DNA of 64,000 bases from positions 930,001-994,000 of the forward strand of contig CAWIXB010000001.1 in the NCBI GenBank assembly GCA_963839955.1, read 5' to 3'. This document shows, one piece after another, positions 1 through 7,963 of this stretch. Both the position numbers and the translations under genes were made by a program. The first letter of the stretch is position 1. Each line of letters begins with the position of its first letter. This DNA is from CAWIXB01 sp963839955. Lineage in GTDB: Bacteria > Actinomycetota > Actinomycetes > JACCUZ01. Below the pieces are notes generated by a model, which had not been told where the DNA came from, searched no databases, and saw nothing but the letters and a program-made list of their open reading frames with translations.

Positions 1-2
1 TG

Positions 3-806
3 GTCCGGCTCGCCCCAGGCTTCGGCGGCATCAACCTCGAGGACATCTCGGCTCCCCGCTGTTTCGCCATCGAGGACGCGTTGAAGGAGCGGCTGGACAT
101 CCCCGTTTTCCATGACGACCAGCACGGGACCGCCATCGTCGTGCTCGCGGCGCTCCAGGGCGCCGCCCGGCTCACCGGTCGTGCGCTCTCGAACCTGCGG
201 ATCGTCGTCTCCGGGGCGGGCGCCGCCGGGGTCGCGGTCACCAAGATCCTTGCCGAGGCGGGGGTCGGCGACATCACCGTCACCGACAGCCGCGGCGTCG
301 TACACCTCGGCCGCGTCGAGCTCACCGACGTCAAGCGTGCTCTGGCTTCCATCACCAACCCGGGCGGACGGACGGGCAGCCTGGTCGACGCCCTGCGCGG
401 CGCCGATGCGTTCATCGGTGTGTCCGGCGGGAAGGTGCCTGAGGAGGCGGTGGCGAGCATGGCCGACGACGCCATCATCTTCGCGCTGGCCAACCCCAAC
501 CCCGAGATCCATCCCGATGTGGCGAACCGTCACGCGCGCATCGTCGCGACGGGGCGCAGCGATTTCCCCAACCAGATCAACAACGTTCTCGCCTTTCCCG
601 GTGTGTTCCGTGGTGCTCTCGATGTGCGCGCCAGTGCGATCACCGAGGGCATGAAGCTCGCCGCGGCCGAAGCGCTCGCCTCGGTGGTGGCCGACGAGCT
701 CACCGAGACCTCGATCGTGCCGAGCCCGTTCGACCTGCGCGTCGCGCCGGCGGTCACCGAGGCGGTCGCGGCCGCTGCCCGGCGCGACGGCGTCGCCCGC
801 ATCTGA
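3..806 (+). CDS. NAD(P)-dependent malic enzyme, C-terminal part (5' truncated by window edge)
   Basis: The frame is open from the window edge to TGA at 804-806, about 267 residues. Malic enzyme decarboxylates malate to pyruvate while reducing NAD(P), linking the TCA cycle to pyruvate. The first visible residues read GFGGINLEDISAPRCF, followed by LDIPVFHDDQHGTA, the metal- and substrate-binding signature of the short bacterial malic enzymes. A Rossmann glycine motif (VSGAGAAGVAV) follows, then FALANPNPEI and FPNQINNVLAFPG of the NAD-binding malic domain. The N-terminal third, with the catalytic Tyr region, lies outside the window. The protein ends with no phosphotransacetylase extension, so it is the single-domain form. 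Cofactor preference cannot be told from what is visible. Confidence 0.93.
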   Translation, partial: VRLAPGFGGINLEDISAPRCFAIEDALKERLDIPVFHDDQHGTAIVVLAALQGAARLTGRALSNLRIVVSGAGAAGVAVTKILAEAGVGDITVTDSRGVVHLGRVELTDVKRALASITNPGGRTGSLVDALRGADAFIGVSGGKVPEEAVASMADDAIIFALANPNPEIHPDVANRHARIVATGRSDFPNQINNVLAFPGVFRGALDVRASAITEGMKLAAAEALASVVADELTETSIVPSPFDLRVAPAVTEAVAAAARRDGVARI

Positions 807-837
807 CGTCGCGTCATGCGCGGTTTCCGGCCGGAGC

Positions 838-843
838 TAGGGT
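838..843 (+). promoter_or_regulatory. Leaderless -10 box (TAGGGT) for the MDR oxidoreductase
   Basis: TAGGGT is followed by 7 nt and then the ATG at 851. No Shine-Dalgarno is present, which fits the TANNNT-N6-8-start layout of actinobacterial leaderless transcripts. Confidence 0.55.
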
Positions 844-850
844 CGGGCGC

Positions 851-1822
851 ATGCTTGCTGCCTTCGCGACTCGCCTGTCCGCAGACGACCCGTTGTCGGG
901 GCTCGAGGTGGGCGAACGACCCGACCCGACGCCCCCAGATGGCTGGACCACGGTGCGCTTGCGTGCGTCGTCGCTCAACCATCACGACCTCTGGAGCCTG
1001 CGGGGCGTGGGTCTGCGGGAGGACGCCCTGCCGATGGTGCTCGGGTGCGACGGTGCCGGGATCGACGAGGATGGCAACGAGGTCATCGTGCACGCCGTGA
1101 TCGGCAACCCGGACTTCCGCGGCGACGAGACGCTCGACCCCACGCGGTCGTTGCTCTCCGAACGCCATGACGGGACGCTTGCCGACGCGGTCGTCGTCCC
1201 ACGCCGCAATCTCGTGCCGAAGCCGGCCGAGCTGAGCTTCGATGAAGCCTCCTGCCTACCTACGGCGTGGCTCACGGCATACCGGATGTTGTTCACGCAG
1301 TCAGGCGTCGCGCCCGGCAGCACCGTTCTCGTGCAGGGGGCGGGTGGTGGCGTCGCGACGGCGCTGGTGGCGCTGGGGCACGCGGCGGGCTATCGCATGT
1401 GGGTCACCAGCCGCGACGAGGGCAAGGGTGCGCGTGCCGTCGAGCTCGGGGCCGACCAGGCGTTCGAGACGGGGGCGCGGCTCCCGGCGCGGGTCGACGC
1501 GGTGATGGAGACGGTCGGTGCGGCGACCTGGGAGCACAGCCTCAAGGCACTCAGGCCCGGCGGCACCGTCGTGGTCTCCGGCGCGACCGGCGGAGCCGAC
1601 GCGGTGTCCGACCTGCGGCGGGTGTTCTTCCTCCAGCTGCGCGTCGTGGGGTCGACGATGGGCACCCGCGACGAGCTCGAGCGGCTGGTGCGCTTCTGCG
1701 CGCAGACCGGGGTACGTCCGGTCGTCGACACCGTCCTGCCTCTCGAGCAGGCTCGCGACGGGTTCGCTCGGCTGGAGGCCGGCGAGGTCTTCGGCAAGGT
1801 CGTCCTCACCCGGCCCGCCTGA
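851..1822 (+). CDS. Zinc-independent medium-chain dehydrogenase/quinone-oxidoreductase-like protein
   Basis: 323 residues of the MDR superfamily. The N-terminal GroES-like half contains ASSLNHHDLW and the VLGCDGAG segment. The C-terminal Rossmann half begins near residue 155 with VLVQGAGGGVATAL. The catalytic and structural zinc cysteines of alcohol dehydrogenases are absent, which points to the quinone oxidoreductase/enoyl-reductase branch that uses NADPH on alpha,beta-unsaturated carbonyls. The substrate is unknown. The start is chosen because a TAGGGT -10 hexamer lies 7 nt upstream, and the next gene follows its stop by 2 nt. It is cytosolic and probably a detoxification enzyme; the family call is firm, the reaction is not. 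Confidence 0.88.
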   Translation: MLAAFATRLSADDPLSGLEVGERPDPTPPDGWTTVRLRASSLNHHDLWSLRGVGLREDALPMVLGCDGAGIDEDGNEVIVHAVIGNPDFRGDETLDPTRSLLSERHDGTLADAVVVPRRNLVPKPAELSFDEASCLPTAWLTAYRMLFTQSGVAPGSTVLVQGAGGGVATALVALGHAAGYRMWVTSRDEGKGARAVELGADQAFETGARLPARVDAVMETVGAATWEHSLKALRPGGTVVVSGATGGADAVSDLRRVFFLQLRVVGSTMGTRDELERLVRFCAQTGVRPVVDTVLPLEQARDGFARLEAGEVFGKVVLTRPA

Positions 1823-1824
1823 CG

Positions 1825-2874
1825 ATGCCAGGCCTGACCATGAAGTGGGACGACGGCGCGTGGCGGGCCGAGGCGCTGGGTTGGGTCAACGAGCGGCTGG
1901 GGGCGATCGCGCGGCCGCCGACCGGCGAGCCCGAGCAGACGCACGCGATGCCCTGGTCGACCGTCTTCCGGGTGCCCACCGCTGCGGGACCGGTCTGGTT
2001 CAAGGCCAACAACGCCGGCACGGCGTACGAGGCCGCGTTGGTCGACGCGCTGGGCCGATGGTGCCCGGACCGGGTGGTTGCGCCTCTCGCTGCTGACACC
2101 GCACGCGGTTGGCTGCTGATGCCCGACGGAGGCACGACGCTGCGCGCCGCGCAACGCGGTGACACCGACCTCGACCATTGGCAGCAGATCCTGGTGGAGT
2201 ACGCCGACCTGCAGCGCCTGCTGGTGGCCCGGGCCGACGAACTCGTGCGGCTCGGCGTGCCGGACCTCCGGCCGACGGTGCTCGCGGAGGCGCGTGCGCG
2301 CTTGCTCGCGGAGGAGCGCTGGCTGCGCCTCGACCTCGACGACGGTATGTCGCGTGCCGACCTCCAGCGGCTGCGCGGCGACCAGCAACGCTATGCAGCG
2401 CTGTGCGCTGAGCTCGATGCGTACGGCGTGCCTGCTTCGCTGCAGCACGACGACCTGCACGACAACAATGTCTTTGTCGCAAACAATGTCTTCGCCGCAA
2501 ACAAGGTCTTCGTCACGCCGGGCCACTACCGCGTCTTCGACTGGGGCGACAGCTCGGTCAGCCATCCGTTCGGGACGCTCCTCGTGACGCTGCGGGTCGT
2601 TGCCCACCTGCTCAAGCTGGCAAACGGCGCGCCCGAGCTGCTGCGGATGCGTGACGCCTACCTCGAGGCGTGGACGAGCGAGTACGACGTCGCGGACCTG
2701 CGTGAGGCGGCTCGGTTGGCCGCGCGACTGGGCAGTGTCGCGCGCGCACTGTCGTACCGGCGGTCCCTGGTGGACGCGACGCCCGAGGTCCTGGCGGAAC
2801 ACGGTGACGCGGTGCCGGGATGGCTGCAGGAATGGTGGGAGCCGACCCCACTGGAGTCGGCGCCGTCCGCCTGA
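1825..2874 (+). CDS. APH-fold aminoglycoside phosphotransferase-family kinase
   Basis: 349 residues starting at ATG 1825 (a second in-frame ATG is at 1840), only 2 nt after the oxidoreductase, so probably cotranscribed. The C-terminal half carries the APH/choline-kinase catalytic loop LQHDDLHDNNVF (HxDxxxxN, Brenner motif) and the metal-binding YRVFDWGDSS. The family phosphorylates small molecules with ATP; the substrate cannot be inferred and antibiotic resistance should not be assumed. Oddity: between the catalytic loop and the DWGD motif lies a threefold six-residue repeat (VFVANN, VFAANK, VFVTPG) encoded by an 18-bp direct repeat at 2464-2517, richer in A and T than its surroundings. This lengthens the loop between two active-site strands. 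Confidence 0.82.
   Translation: MPGLTMKWDDGAWRAEALGWVNERLGAIARPPTGEPEQTHAMPWSTVFRVPTAAGPVWFKANNAGTAYEAALVDALGRWCPDRVVAPLAADTARGWLLMPDGGTTLRAAQRGDTDLDHWQQILVEYADLQRLLVARADELVRLGVPDLRPTVLAEARARLLAEERWLRLDLDDGMSRADLQRLRGDQQRYAALCAELDAYGVPASLQHDDLHDNNVFVANNVFAANKVFVTPGHYRVFDWGDSSVSHPFGTLLVTLRVVAHLLKLANGAPELLRMRDAYLEAWTSEYDVADLREAARLAARLGSVARALSYRRSLVDATPEVLAEHGDAVPGWLQEWWEPTPLESAPSA
2464..2517 (+). repeat. Three 18-bp direct repeats inside the kinase gene
   Basis: Units at 2464-2481, 2482-2499 and 2500-2517 each begin AACAA(T/G)GTCTT. They keep the reading frame and insert repeated VF-ANN residues between the two catalytic motifs of the APH-fold kinase. The length suggests slipped-strand expansion. 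Confidence 0.85.
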
Positions 2875-2888
2875 GCACTGACTGCTGC

Positions 2889-2918
2889 GCCTACCTAACG
2901 TGGTCGACTCGGGGAATG
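2889..2918. repeat. Copy 1 of the dispersed CTACCTAACGTGGTC motif
   Basis: The gap between the convergent kinase and DUF6104 genes holds CTACCTAACGTGGTC at 2891-2905 followed by GACTCGGGGAATGG. The same block, with minor changes after the core, occurs at 25851-25878, and inverted at 25780-25800. It is therefore a dispersed intergenic repeat of unknown role. Confidence 0.8.
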
Positions 2919-2924
2919 GGGGGC

Positions 2925-3104
2925 CTAGCTGTCTTCGTCGTCGTCGAGGCGGGCGAGCCAGGTGGCGAGGCGGTCGACGGGGGTGTCGAACTCGGGGTTG
3001 ACGTCGACGAACTCCTGCAGCCGAGAGGCAACCCACTCGAGGGTCACGGTCTCCTCGCCACGCCGTGCCTGGAGCTCCTCGATGCCGCGGTCGGTGAAGT
3101 ACAC
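2925..3104 (-). CDS. DUF6104 family small protein
   Basis: 59 residues from a GTG start; the reading frame is open further upstream, but that part lies over the next gene. The product begins VYFTDRGIEELQARRGEE and ends in an acidic tail, WLARLDDDEDS. Small proteins of this type are conserved beside kgd in actinobacteria (family recognised as DUF6104, function unknown). The 7-nt gap to the kgd stop and shared strand imply cotranscription with kgd, so a role linked to 2-oxoglutarate metabolism is possible but unproven. It is predicted soluble, with no membrane segment. Confidence 0.75.
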   Translation of the reverse strand: MYFTDRGIEELQARRGEETVTLEWVASRLQEFVDVNPEFDTPVDRLATWLARLDDDEDS

Positions 3105-3111
3105 GGGGCGC

Positions 3112-6100
3112 TCAGAGACTGAACGCCTGCTGGACCAGCTCGCGCTGCTCCTCGTCGTGCTTCTTGTGCGAGCCCGCTGCGGGCGCGGCCGTCGCGGTGC
3201 GCGAGATGAGGCGCAGCCCCCGGCCGCCGAGCGCCGCAGGCAGGTTGATCGCCATGAAGGGCCAGGCTCCCTGGTTGGCCGGCTCCTCCTGCACCCAAAC
3301 CAGCTCGGCGTCGCCGTAGGGCTCGACCGCGTCCGCGATCTCCTTGCCGGGCAACGGGGCGAGCTGCTCCACCCGGACGATCGCCACCTCGGCGCCACCG
3401 TCGTTGGCCCGCTTGGCGCGCTCGGCAAGCAGGTCGTAGTAGACCTTGCCGGTGCACAGCACGACCCTGCGCACACCGGCCGGATCCACGCCACCTTCGG
3501 TCTCGGGGATCACCGTGCGGAACGTGCCGGAGGTGAAGTCCTCCACCGGCGAGGCCGCCGACTTGAGTCGCAGCATCGACTTGGGGGTGAACACGACGAG
3601 CGGGCGCCGTGCCTCGTTGTAGGCGTGCCAGCGCAGCAGGTGGAAGTACGACGCCGGCGTCGACGGGAACGCGACCGTCATGTTGTCCTCGGCGCACATC
3701 TGCAGGAAGCGCTCGATGCGGGCCGACGAGTGGTCGGGTCCCTGCCCCTCGTAACCGTGCGGCAGCAGCAGCACGACGCTGGAGCGCTGACCCCACTTCT
3801 GCTCCGAGGCCGAGATGAACTCGTCGATGACCGTCTGCGCACCGTTGAAGAAGTCGCCGAACTGCGCCTCCCACAGCACCAGAGCGTCGGGACGGCCGAC
3901 CGAGTAGCCATACTCGAAGCCCATCGCGGCGAACTCCGAGAGCAGCGAGTCGTAGATCCAGAACCGGGCCTGTCCCTCGTCGAGGTGGGCGAGCGGCACC
4001 CACTCGTCGCCCGTACGCCGGTCGGTGAGAACGGCGTGGCGCTGCACGAACGTGCCGCGCCGGCTGTCCTGGCCCGCGAGCCGCACCGGGCGGCCCTCCA
4101 TCAGCAGCGACCCGAAGGCGAACAGCTCGCCCATCGCCCAGTCGATGCCGCCCTCGGACGCCATCGCCGCGCGCTTCTGCAGCAGCGGCGCGAGCTTCGG
4201 GTGCACCGTGAAATGCTCGGGCAGGCTCACGTGGGCGTCGGCGATGCGCTTCACGACCTCGAGGTCGACCGCCGTGCGGACGTTCGGCGCTCCGACGGAG
4301 GCTGACTGCTCCGACGGCGGCTCGATGCCCTGGCCGGTGCCCTGCTCCTTCGACTCGGCGATCGTCTCGCGTGTCTCGCTGAAGACCCGCTCGAGGCGAC
4401 CCTGGTAGTCGCGCAGCGCCTGCTCGGCCTCCTCGACGGAGATGTCGCCACGGCCGATCAGCGACTCGGTGTAGAGCTTGCGCACCGAGCGCTTCTTCTC
4501 GATGAGGGAGTACATCAGCGGCTGGGTCATCGACGGGTCGTCGCCCTCGTTGTGCCCGCGGCGGCGGTAGCAGACGAGGTCGATGACGACGTCCTTCTTG
4601 AACGTCTGGCGGTACTCGAACGCCAGCCGCGCGACGCGCACGCACGCCTCGGGGTCGTCGCCGTTGACGTGGAAGATGGGCGCCTGGATCATCCGCGCGA
4701 CGTCGGTCGAGTAGAACGACGACCGCGACGCCGCGGGCGAGGTGGTGAAGCCGACCTGGTTGTTGACGACGATGTGCACCGTGCCGCCGGTGCGGTAGCC
4801 GCGCAGCTGGGAGAGATTCAGCGTCTCGGCGACCACGCCCTGCCCGGCGAACGCTGCGTCGCCGTGGAGCAGCACCGGCATCACGGTGAAGCCGCTCTCA
4901 CCCTTGTTGATGCGGTCCTGCTTCGCGCGCGTGATGCCCTCGAGCACCGGGTTGACGGCCTCGAGGTGGGACGGGTTGGCGGCGAGGTAGACCTTGCACT
5001 CGTGGCCGTCGTCGCTCGTGTAGGTGCCCTCGGTGCCGAGGTGGTACTTCACGTCGCCGGAACCCTGCACGGAGCGGGGGTCCTGGTTGCCCTCGAACTC
5101 ACGGAAGATCTGCGCGTAGCTCTTGCCCGCGAGGTTGGCGAGCACGTTCAGCCGGCCGCGGTGCGGCATGCCGATGGTGATCTCGTCCATGCCCTCGTCG
5201 GCCGCCGAGCCCATCAGCTGGTCGAGCAGCGGGATCACCGACTCGCCGCCCTCGAGCGAGAAGCGCTTCTGGCCGACGTACTTCGTCTGCAGGAACGTCT
5301 CGAACGCCTCCGCGGCGTTGAGCTGCGACAGGATGCGCAGCTGCTCGTCGCGTGAGAACTTGGGTGAGCCGACCTCCACACGGTCCTGGATCCAGTGCCG
5401 CTCGTCGGGGTCCTGGATGTGCATGTACTCGACACCGATGCGCCGGCAGTAGGACTCGCGGAGTACGCCGAGGATCTCGCGCAAGGTCGCGATCGGCTTG
5501 CCGCCGAAGCCACCGGTGGCGAACTCGCGGTCGAGGTCCCACAGGCTCAGGCCGTGGGTGACGACGTCGAGGTCGGGGTGGGAGCGCTGGCGGAACTCCA
5601 GCGGGTCGGTGTCGGCCATCAGGTGACCGCGCACCCGGTAGGCGTGGATGAGCTCGTGCACCCGCGCCTGCTTGACGATGTCGTCGTCGTGCGAGGCCGA
5701 GTTGTCCTGCACCCAGCGAACCGGCTCGTAGGGGATGCGCAGCGAGCGGAAGACCTCGTCGTAGAAGCCGTCCTCGCCGAGCAGCAGCTGGTGGACGCGA
5801 CGGAGGAACTCCCCGGACTGAGCGCCCTGAATGATGCGGTGGTCGTAGGTCGACGTGAGCGTCATGATCTTGCTGACCGCGAGCCGGGCGAGGGTCTCCG
5901 GCGCGGCGCCCTGGTACTCCGCGGGGTAGTCCATCGCGCCGACGCCGATGATCGTGCCCTGACCGGACATCAGTCGCGGCACCGAGTGGACGGTGCCGAT
6001 GGTGCCGGGGTTGGTCAGGCTGATCGTGGTGCCCACGAAGTCGTCGGCGGTCAGCTTGTTGGTGCGCGCCCGCCGCACGATCTCCTCGTACGCCGACCAG

Positions 6101-6924
6101 AACTGCGCGAAGTCCATCGAGTCCGCGCCCTTGATCGAAGGGACGAGGAGCGTCCGGCTGCCGTCCGGCTTCTGGATGTCGATGGCGAGACCGAAGTTGA
6201 CCTGCGCCGGCTTCACGACAGTCGGCTTGCCGTCGCGTTCGGCATAGCCGTTGTTCATCTCCGGCATGGAGCCGAGCGCCTTGACGACGGCGTAGCCGAT
6301 CAGGTGGGTGAACGACGCCTTGCCGCCGCGACCCCGGCGGAGGTGGTTGTTGATGACGATGCGGTTGTCGATGAGCAGCTTGGCCGGGATGGCGCGGACG
6401 CTGGTGGCGGTCGGGACCGAGAGGCTGGTCTCCATGTTGGCGACCACCCGCGCGGCCGGGCCCTTGAGCGCCACGACCTCGGGCTGCGGCTTCTCCGGCT
6501 TCTCCTGCTTGTCCTCCGGTTGCTCGGAGGACTTCGCGGAGGGTTTGGCGCTCGGTTGGGCCGACGGGCCACCGCCGGGCCGGTCTTCCTTCGCGGGCGC
6601 GGGGGCCTGCTTGGCGCTGGGAGCCGGCTCCTGCTTCTGCGGCGCGGTCTCCCGCGGCTGCACCGGTGCAGGCCCGTCGGCCTTGGTCGCCGGCGCGGCG
6701 GCAGGCGTCGCGGTCGCGGAGCCGGCCGTCTGCCGGGACTCGGTCGCGGTCGCGCCGCCGTTGGGCTGGTTCCCACTGCCGTCGTGGGGCTGGTAGTCCT
6801 CGAAGAAGTCCCACCAGGCGCGGTCCACCGACTCAGGGTTCTCGAGGTACTGCTGGTAGATCTCGTCGACGAGCCACTCGTTGGGCCCGAACTCGGTCAG
6901 GGGCTTGCCCTGCGACGAAGACAC
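3112..6924 (-). CDS. kgd: Multifunctional 2-oxoglutarate metabolism enzyme (2-oxoglutarate dehydrogenase E1 / decarboxylase with E2-like domain)
   Basis: 1270 residues from GTG. Order: a short N-terminal helix segment (MSSSQGKPLTEFGPNEWLVDEIYQQY in outline), an Ala/Pro/Lys-rich linker at about 50-150, an E2 acyltransferase-like catalytic domain at about 155-390 ending with the DHR motif (STYDHRIIQGA), then the thiamine-diphosphate E1 domain. The E1 part shows GDAAFAGQGVVAE, NNQVGFTT and RRRGHNEGDDPS. There is no lipoyl domain, as in mycobacterial Kgd/SucA. It converts 2-oxoglutarate to succinyl-CoA with partner E2/E3 proteins, or to succinate semialdehyde or 2-hydroxy-3-oxoadipate alone. A TAGGCT -10 candidate (minus strand, 6975-6980) lies about 50 nt upstream. 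FHA-protein (GarA) control is known in relatives but is not shown here. Confidence 0.96.
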   Translation of the reverse strand: MSSSQGKPLTEFGPNEWLVDEIYQQYLENPESVDRAWWDFFEDYQPHDGSGNQPNGGATATESRQTAGSATATPAAAPATKADGPAPVQPRETAPQKQEPAPSAKQAPAPAKEDRPGGGPSAQPSAKPSAKSSEQPEDKQEKPEKPQPEVVALKGPAARVVANMETSLSVPTATSVRAIPAKLLIDNRIVINNHLRRGRGGKASFTHLIGYAVVKALGSMPEMNNGYAERDGKPTVVKPAQVNFGLAIDIQKPDGSRTLLVPSIKGADSMDFAQFWSAYEEIVRRARTNKLTADDFVGTTISLTNPGTIGTVHSVPRLMSGQGTIIGVGAMDYPAEYQGAAPETLARLAVSKIMTLTSTYDHRIIQGAQSGEFLRRVHQLLLGEDGFYDEVFRSLRIPYEPVRWVQDNSASHDDDIVKQARVHELIHAYRVRGHLMADTDPLEFRQRSHPDLDVVTHGLSLWDLDREFATGGFGGKPIATLREILGVLRESYCRRIGVEYMHIQDPDERHWIQDRVEVGSPKFSRDEQLRILSQLNAAEAFETFLQTKYVGQKRFSLEGGESVIPLLDQLMGSAADEGMDEITIGMPHRGRLNVLANLAGKSYAQIFREFEGNQDPRSVQGSGDVKYHLGTEGTYTSDDGHECKVYLAANPSHLEAVNPVLEGITRAKQDRINKGESGFTVMPVLLHGDAAFAGQGVVAETLNLSQLRGYRTGGTVHIVVNNQVGFTTSPAASRSSFYSTDVARMIQAPIFHVNGDDPEACVRVARLAFEYRQTFKKDVVIDLVCYRRRGHNEGDDPSMTQPLMYSLIEKKRSVRKLYTESLIGRGDISVEEAEQALRDYQGRLERVFSETRETIAESKEQGTGQGIEPPSEQSASVGAPNVRTAVDLEVVKRIADAHVSLPEHFTVHPKLAPLLQKRAAMASEGGIDWAMGELFAFGSLLMEGRPVRLAGQDSRRGTFVQRHAVLTDRRTGDEWVPLAHLDEGQARFWIYDSLLSEFAAMGFEYGYSVGRPDALVLWEAQFGDFFNGAQTVIDEFISASEQKWGQRSSVVLLLPHGYEGQGPDHSSARIERFLQMCAEDNMTVAFPSTPASYFHLLRWHAYNEARRPLVVFTPKSMLRLKSAASPVEDFTSGTFRTVIPETEGGVDPAGVRRVVLCTGKVYYDLLAERAKRANDGGAEVAIVRVEQLAPLPGKEIADAVEPYGDAELVWVQEEPANQGAWPFMAINLPAALGGRGLRLISRTATAAPAAGSHKKHDEEQRELVQQAFSL

Positions 6925-7048
6925 GGCGCTGATCGCCTCTTTCGCTTGCCGGAGAACCGCACAGATGTTCCTTCAGCCTATGCCCCACCGTGTCTGCTCT
7001 ATCTCCGTGCTCGAAGTCTGGGGGCGGGATCACCCGTGCGGTGAGCGG

Positions 7049-7954
7049 TCACTCGGGGCGGTGCCCGTGGTAGGTCGCGGCCATGTCCTCGCTCCCGTGC
7101 CCCTGGTCGACGGCGCGGGCCATGTGCCGGCGTACCGCCTCGGTGACTGCCATCTCCAGGCCCGTCTCGGCGGCGAGATCGAGGACCAGGTCGGCGTCCT
7201 TGAGCGCGCCGGCCAGCGCGAAGCTCGGCTCGAAGCTGCGCGCGATCATCGCCGCGCCCTTGACCTGCGCATAGGGCGAGTCCGTCGGGCCACCCTTGAT
7301 CGTGTCGAGGAAGACCTGCGGGTCGAGCCCGGCCGCCTCGGCGAGCGCGACGGCCTCCGCCACGCCCTCGATCAGGGCGAGCACCCAGCTGTTCACGACC
7401 AGCTTCAGTGTGCTGGCCGCTGCCTCGCCGTCGACCCAGACGGTCCGGCCGCCGACGACGTCGAACACCGGCGCGATCGGCTCGCGCAGCGCCGGGTCAG
7501 CCCCGGCGAGCACGACCAGCTTCCCCTGCTCGGCCGGGGCCTTGGTACCGACGACCGGTGCATCGACGAAGGGGACACCCGCCTTCCTGGCGATCCGGGC
7601 AAGGGTGCGGGTGCCTTCGACCCCGACCGTGCTCATCTGCAGCCACACCGCGCCCCCGGGCAGAGCCGCAAGGGCATCGGGGACGGCCGCTTCCACCGAC
7701 GCGCGGTCGTGGAGCATCGTCAGCAGGTAGTCGGCCCCGTCCGCCGCCTCGGCGGGCGAGTCGCACACGGTGGCGCCGTCCTCGCCGAGCGGCTCGGCGC
7801 GTTCGCGGGTGCGGTTCCAGGCCCGCACGCGGAACCCGGCGCCGAGCAGGTTGCGGGCCATGGGCAGGCCCATGGTGCCCGTGCCGAGCACGGCGACAGT
7901 TCGCCCAGTGACACTGCCGTCAAAGACATTGCGATCGGACGTGGGTGGGGTCAT
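7049..7954 (-). CDS. 3-hydroxyisobutyrate dehydrogenase-like NAD(P)-binding oxidoreductase
   Basis: 301 residues. After a 17-residue lead the Rossmann motif VAVLGTGTMGLPMARNLL appears, then MSTVGVEGTRTLA (substrate-binding S-T) and STLKLVVNSW, which contains the family's catalytic lysine. The C-terminal all-helical domain has KGGPTDSPYAQVKG. The beta-hydroxyacid dehydrogenase family oxidises 3-hydroxyisobutyrate, tartronate semialdehyde or related acids, or reduces imines; the exact substrate is not decidable. It stands alone between kgd and the DUF4173 operon, with 124 bp upstream of kgd and 9 bp to the DUF4173 stop, and could be the last gene of that operon. Confidence 0.88.
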   Translation of the reverse strand: MTPPTSDRNVFDGSVTGRTVAVLGTGTMGLPMARNLLGAGFRVRAWNRTRERAEPLGEDGATVCDSPAEAADGADYLLTMLHDRASVEAAVPDALAALPGGAVWLQMSTVGVEGTRTLARIARKAGVPFVDAPVVGTKAPAEQGKLVVLAGADPALREPIAPVFDVVGGRTVWVDGEAAASTLKLVVNSWVLALIEGVAEAVALAEAAGLDPQVFLDTIKGGPTDSPYAQVKGAAMIARSFEPSFALAGALKDADLVLDLAAETGLEMAVTEAVRRHMARAVDQGHGSEDMAATYHGHRPE

Positions 7955-7963
7955 GGAGGAGCC

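Noticed and set aside
1267..2874. Longer kinase start upstream of 1825
   Set aside because: It would overlap the oxidoreductase gene for 550 bp in another frame; the conserved domain begins after 1825.
5395..7044. A 549-codon plus-strand frame over kgd
   Set aside because: Antisense to the strongly supported kgd, no domain, biased composition.
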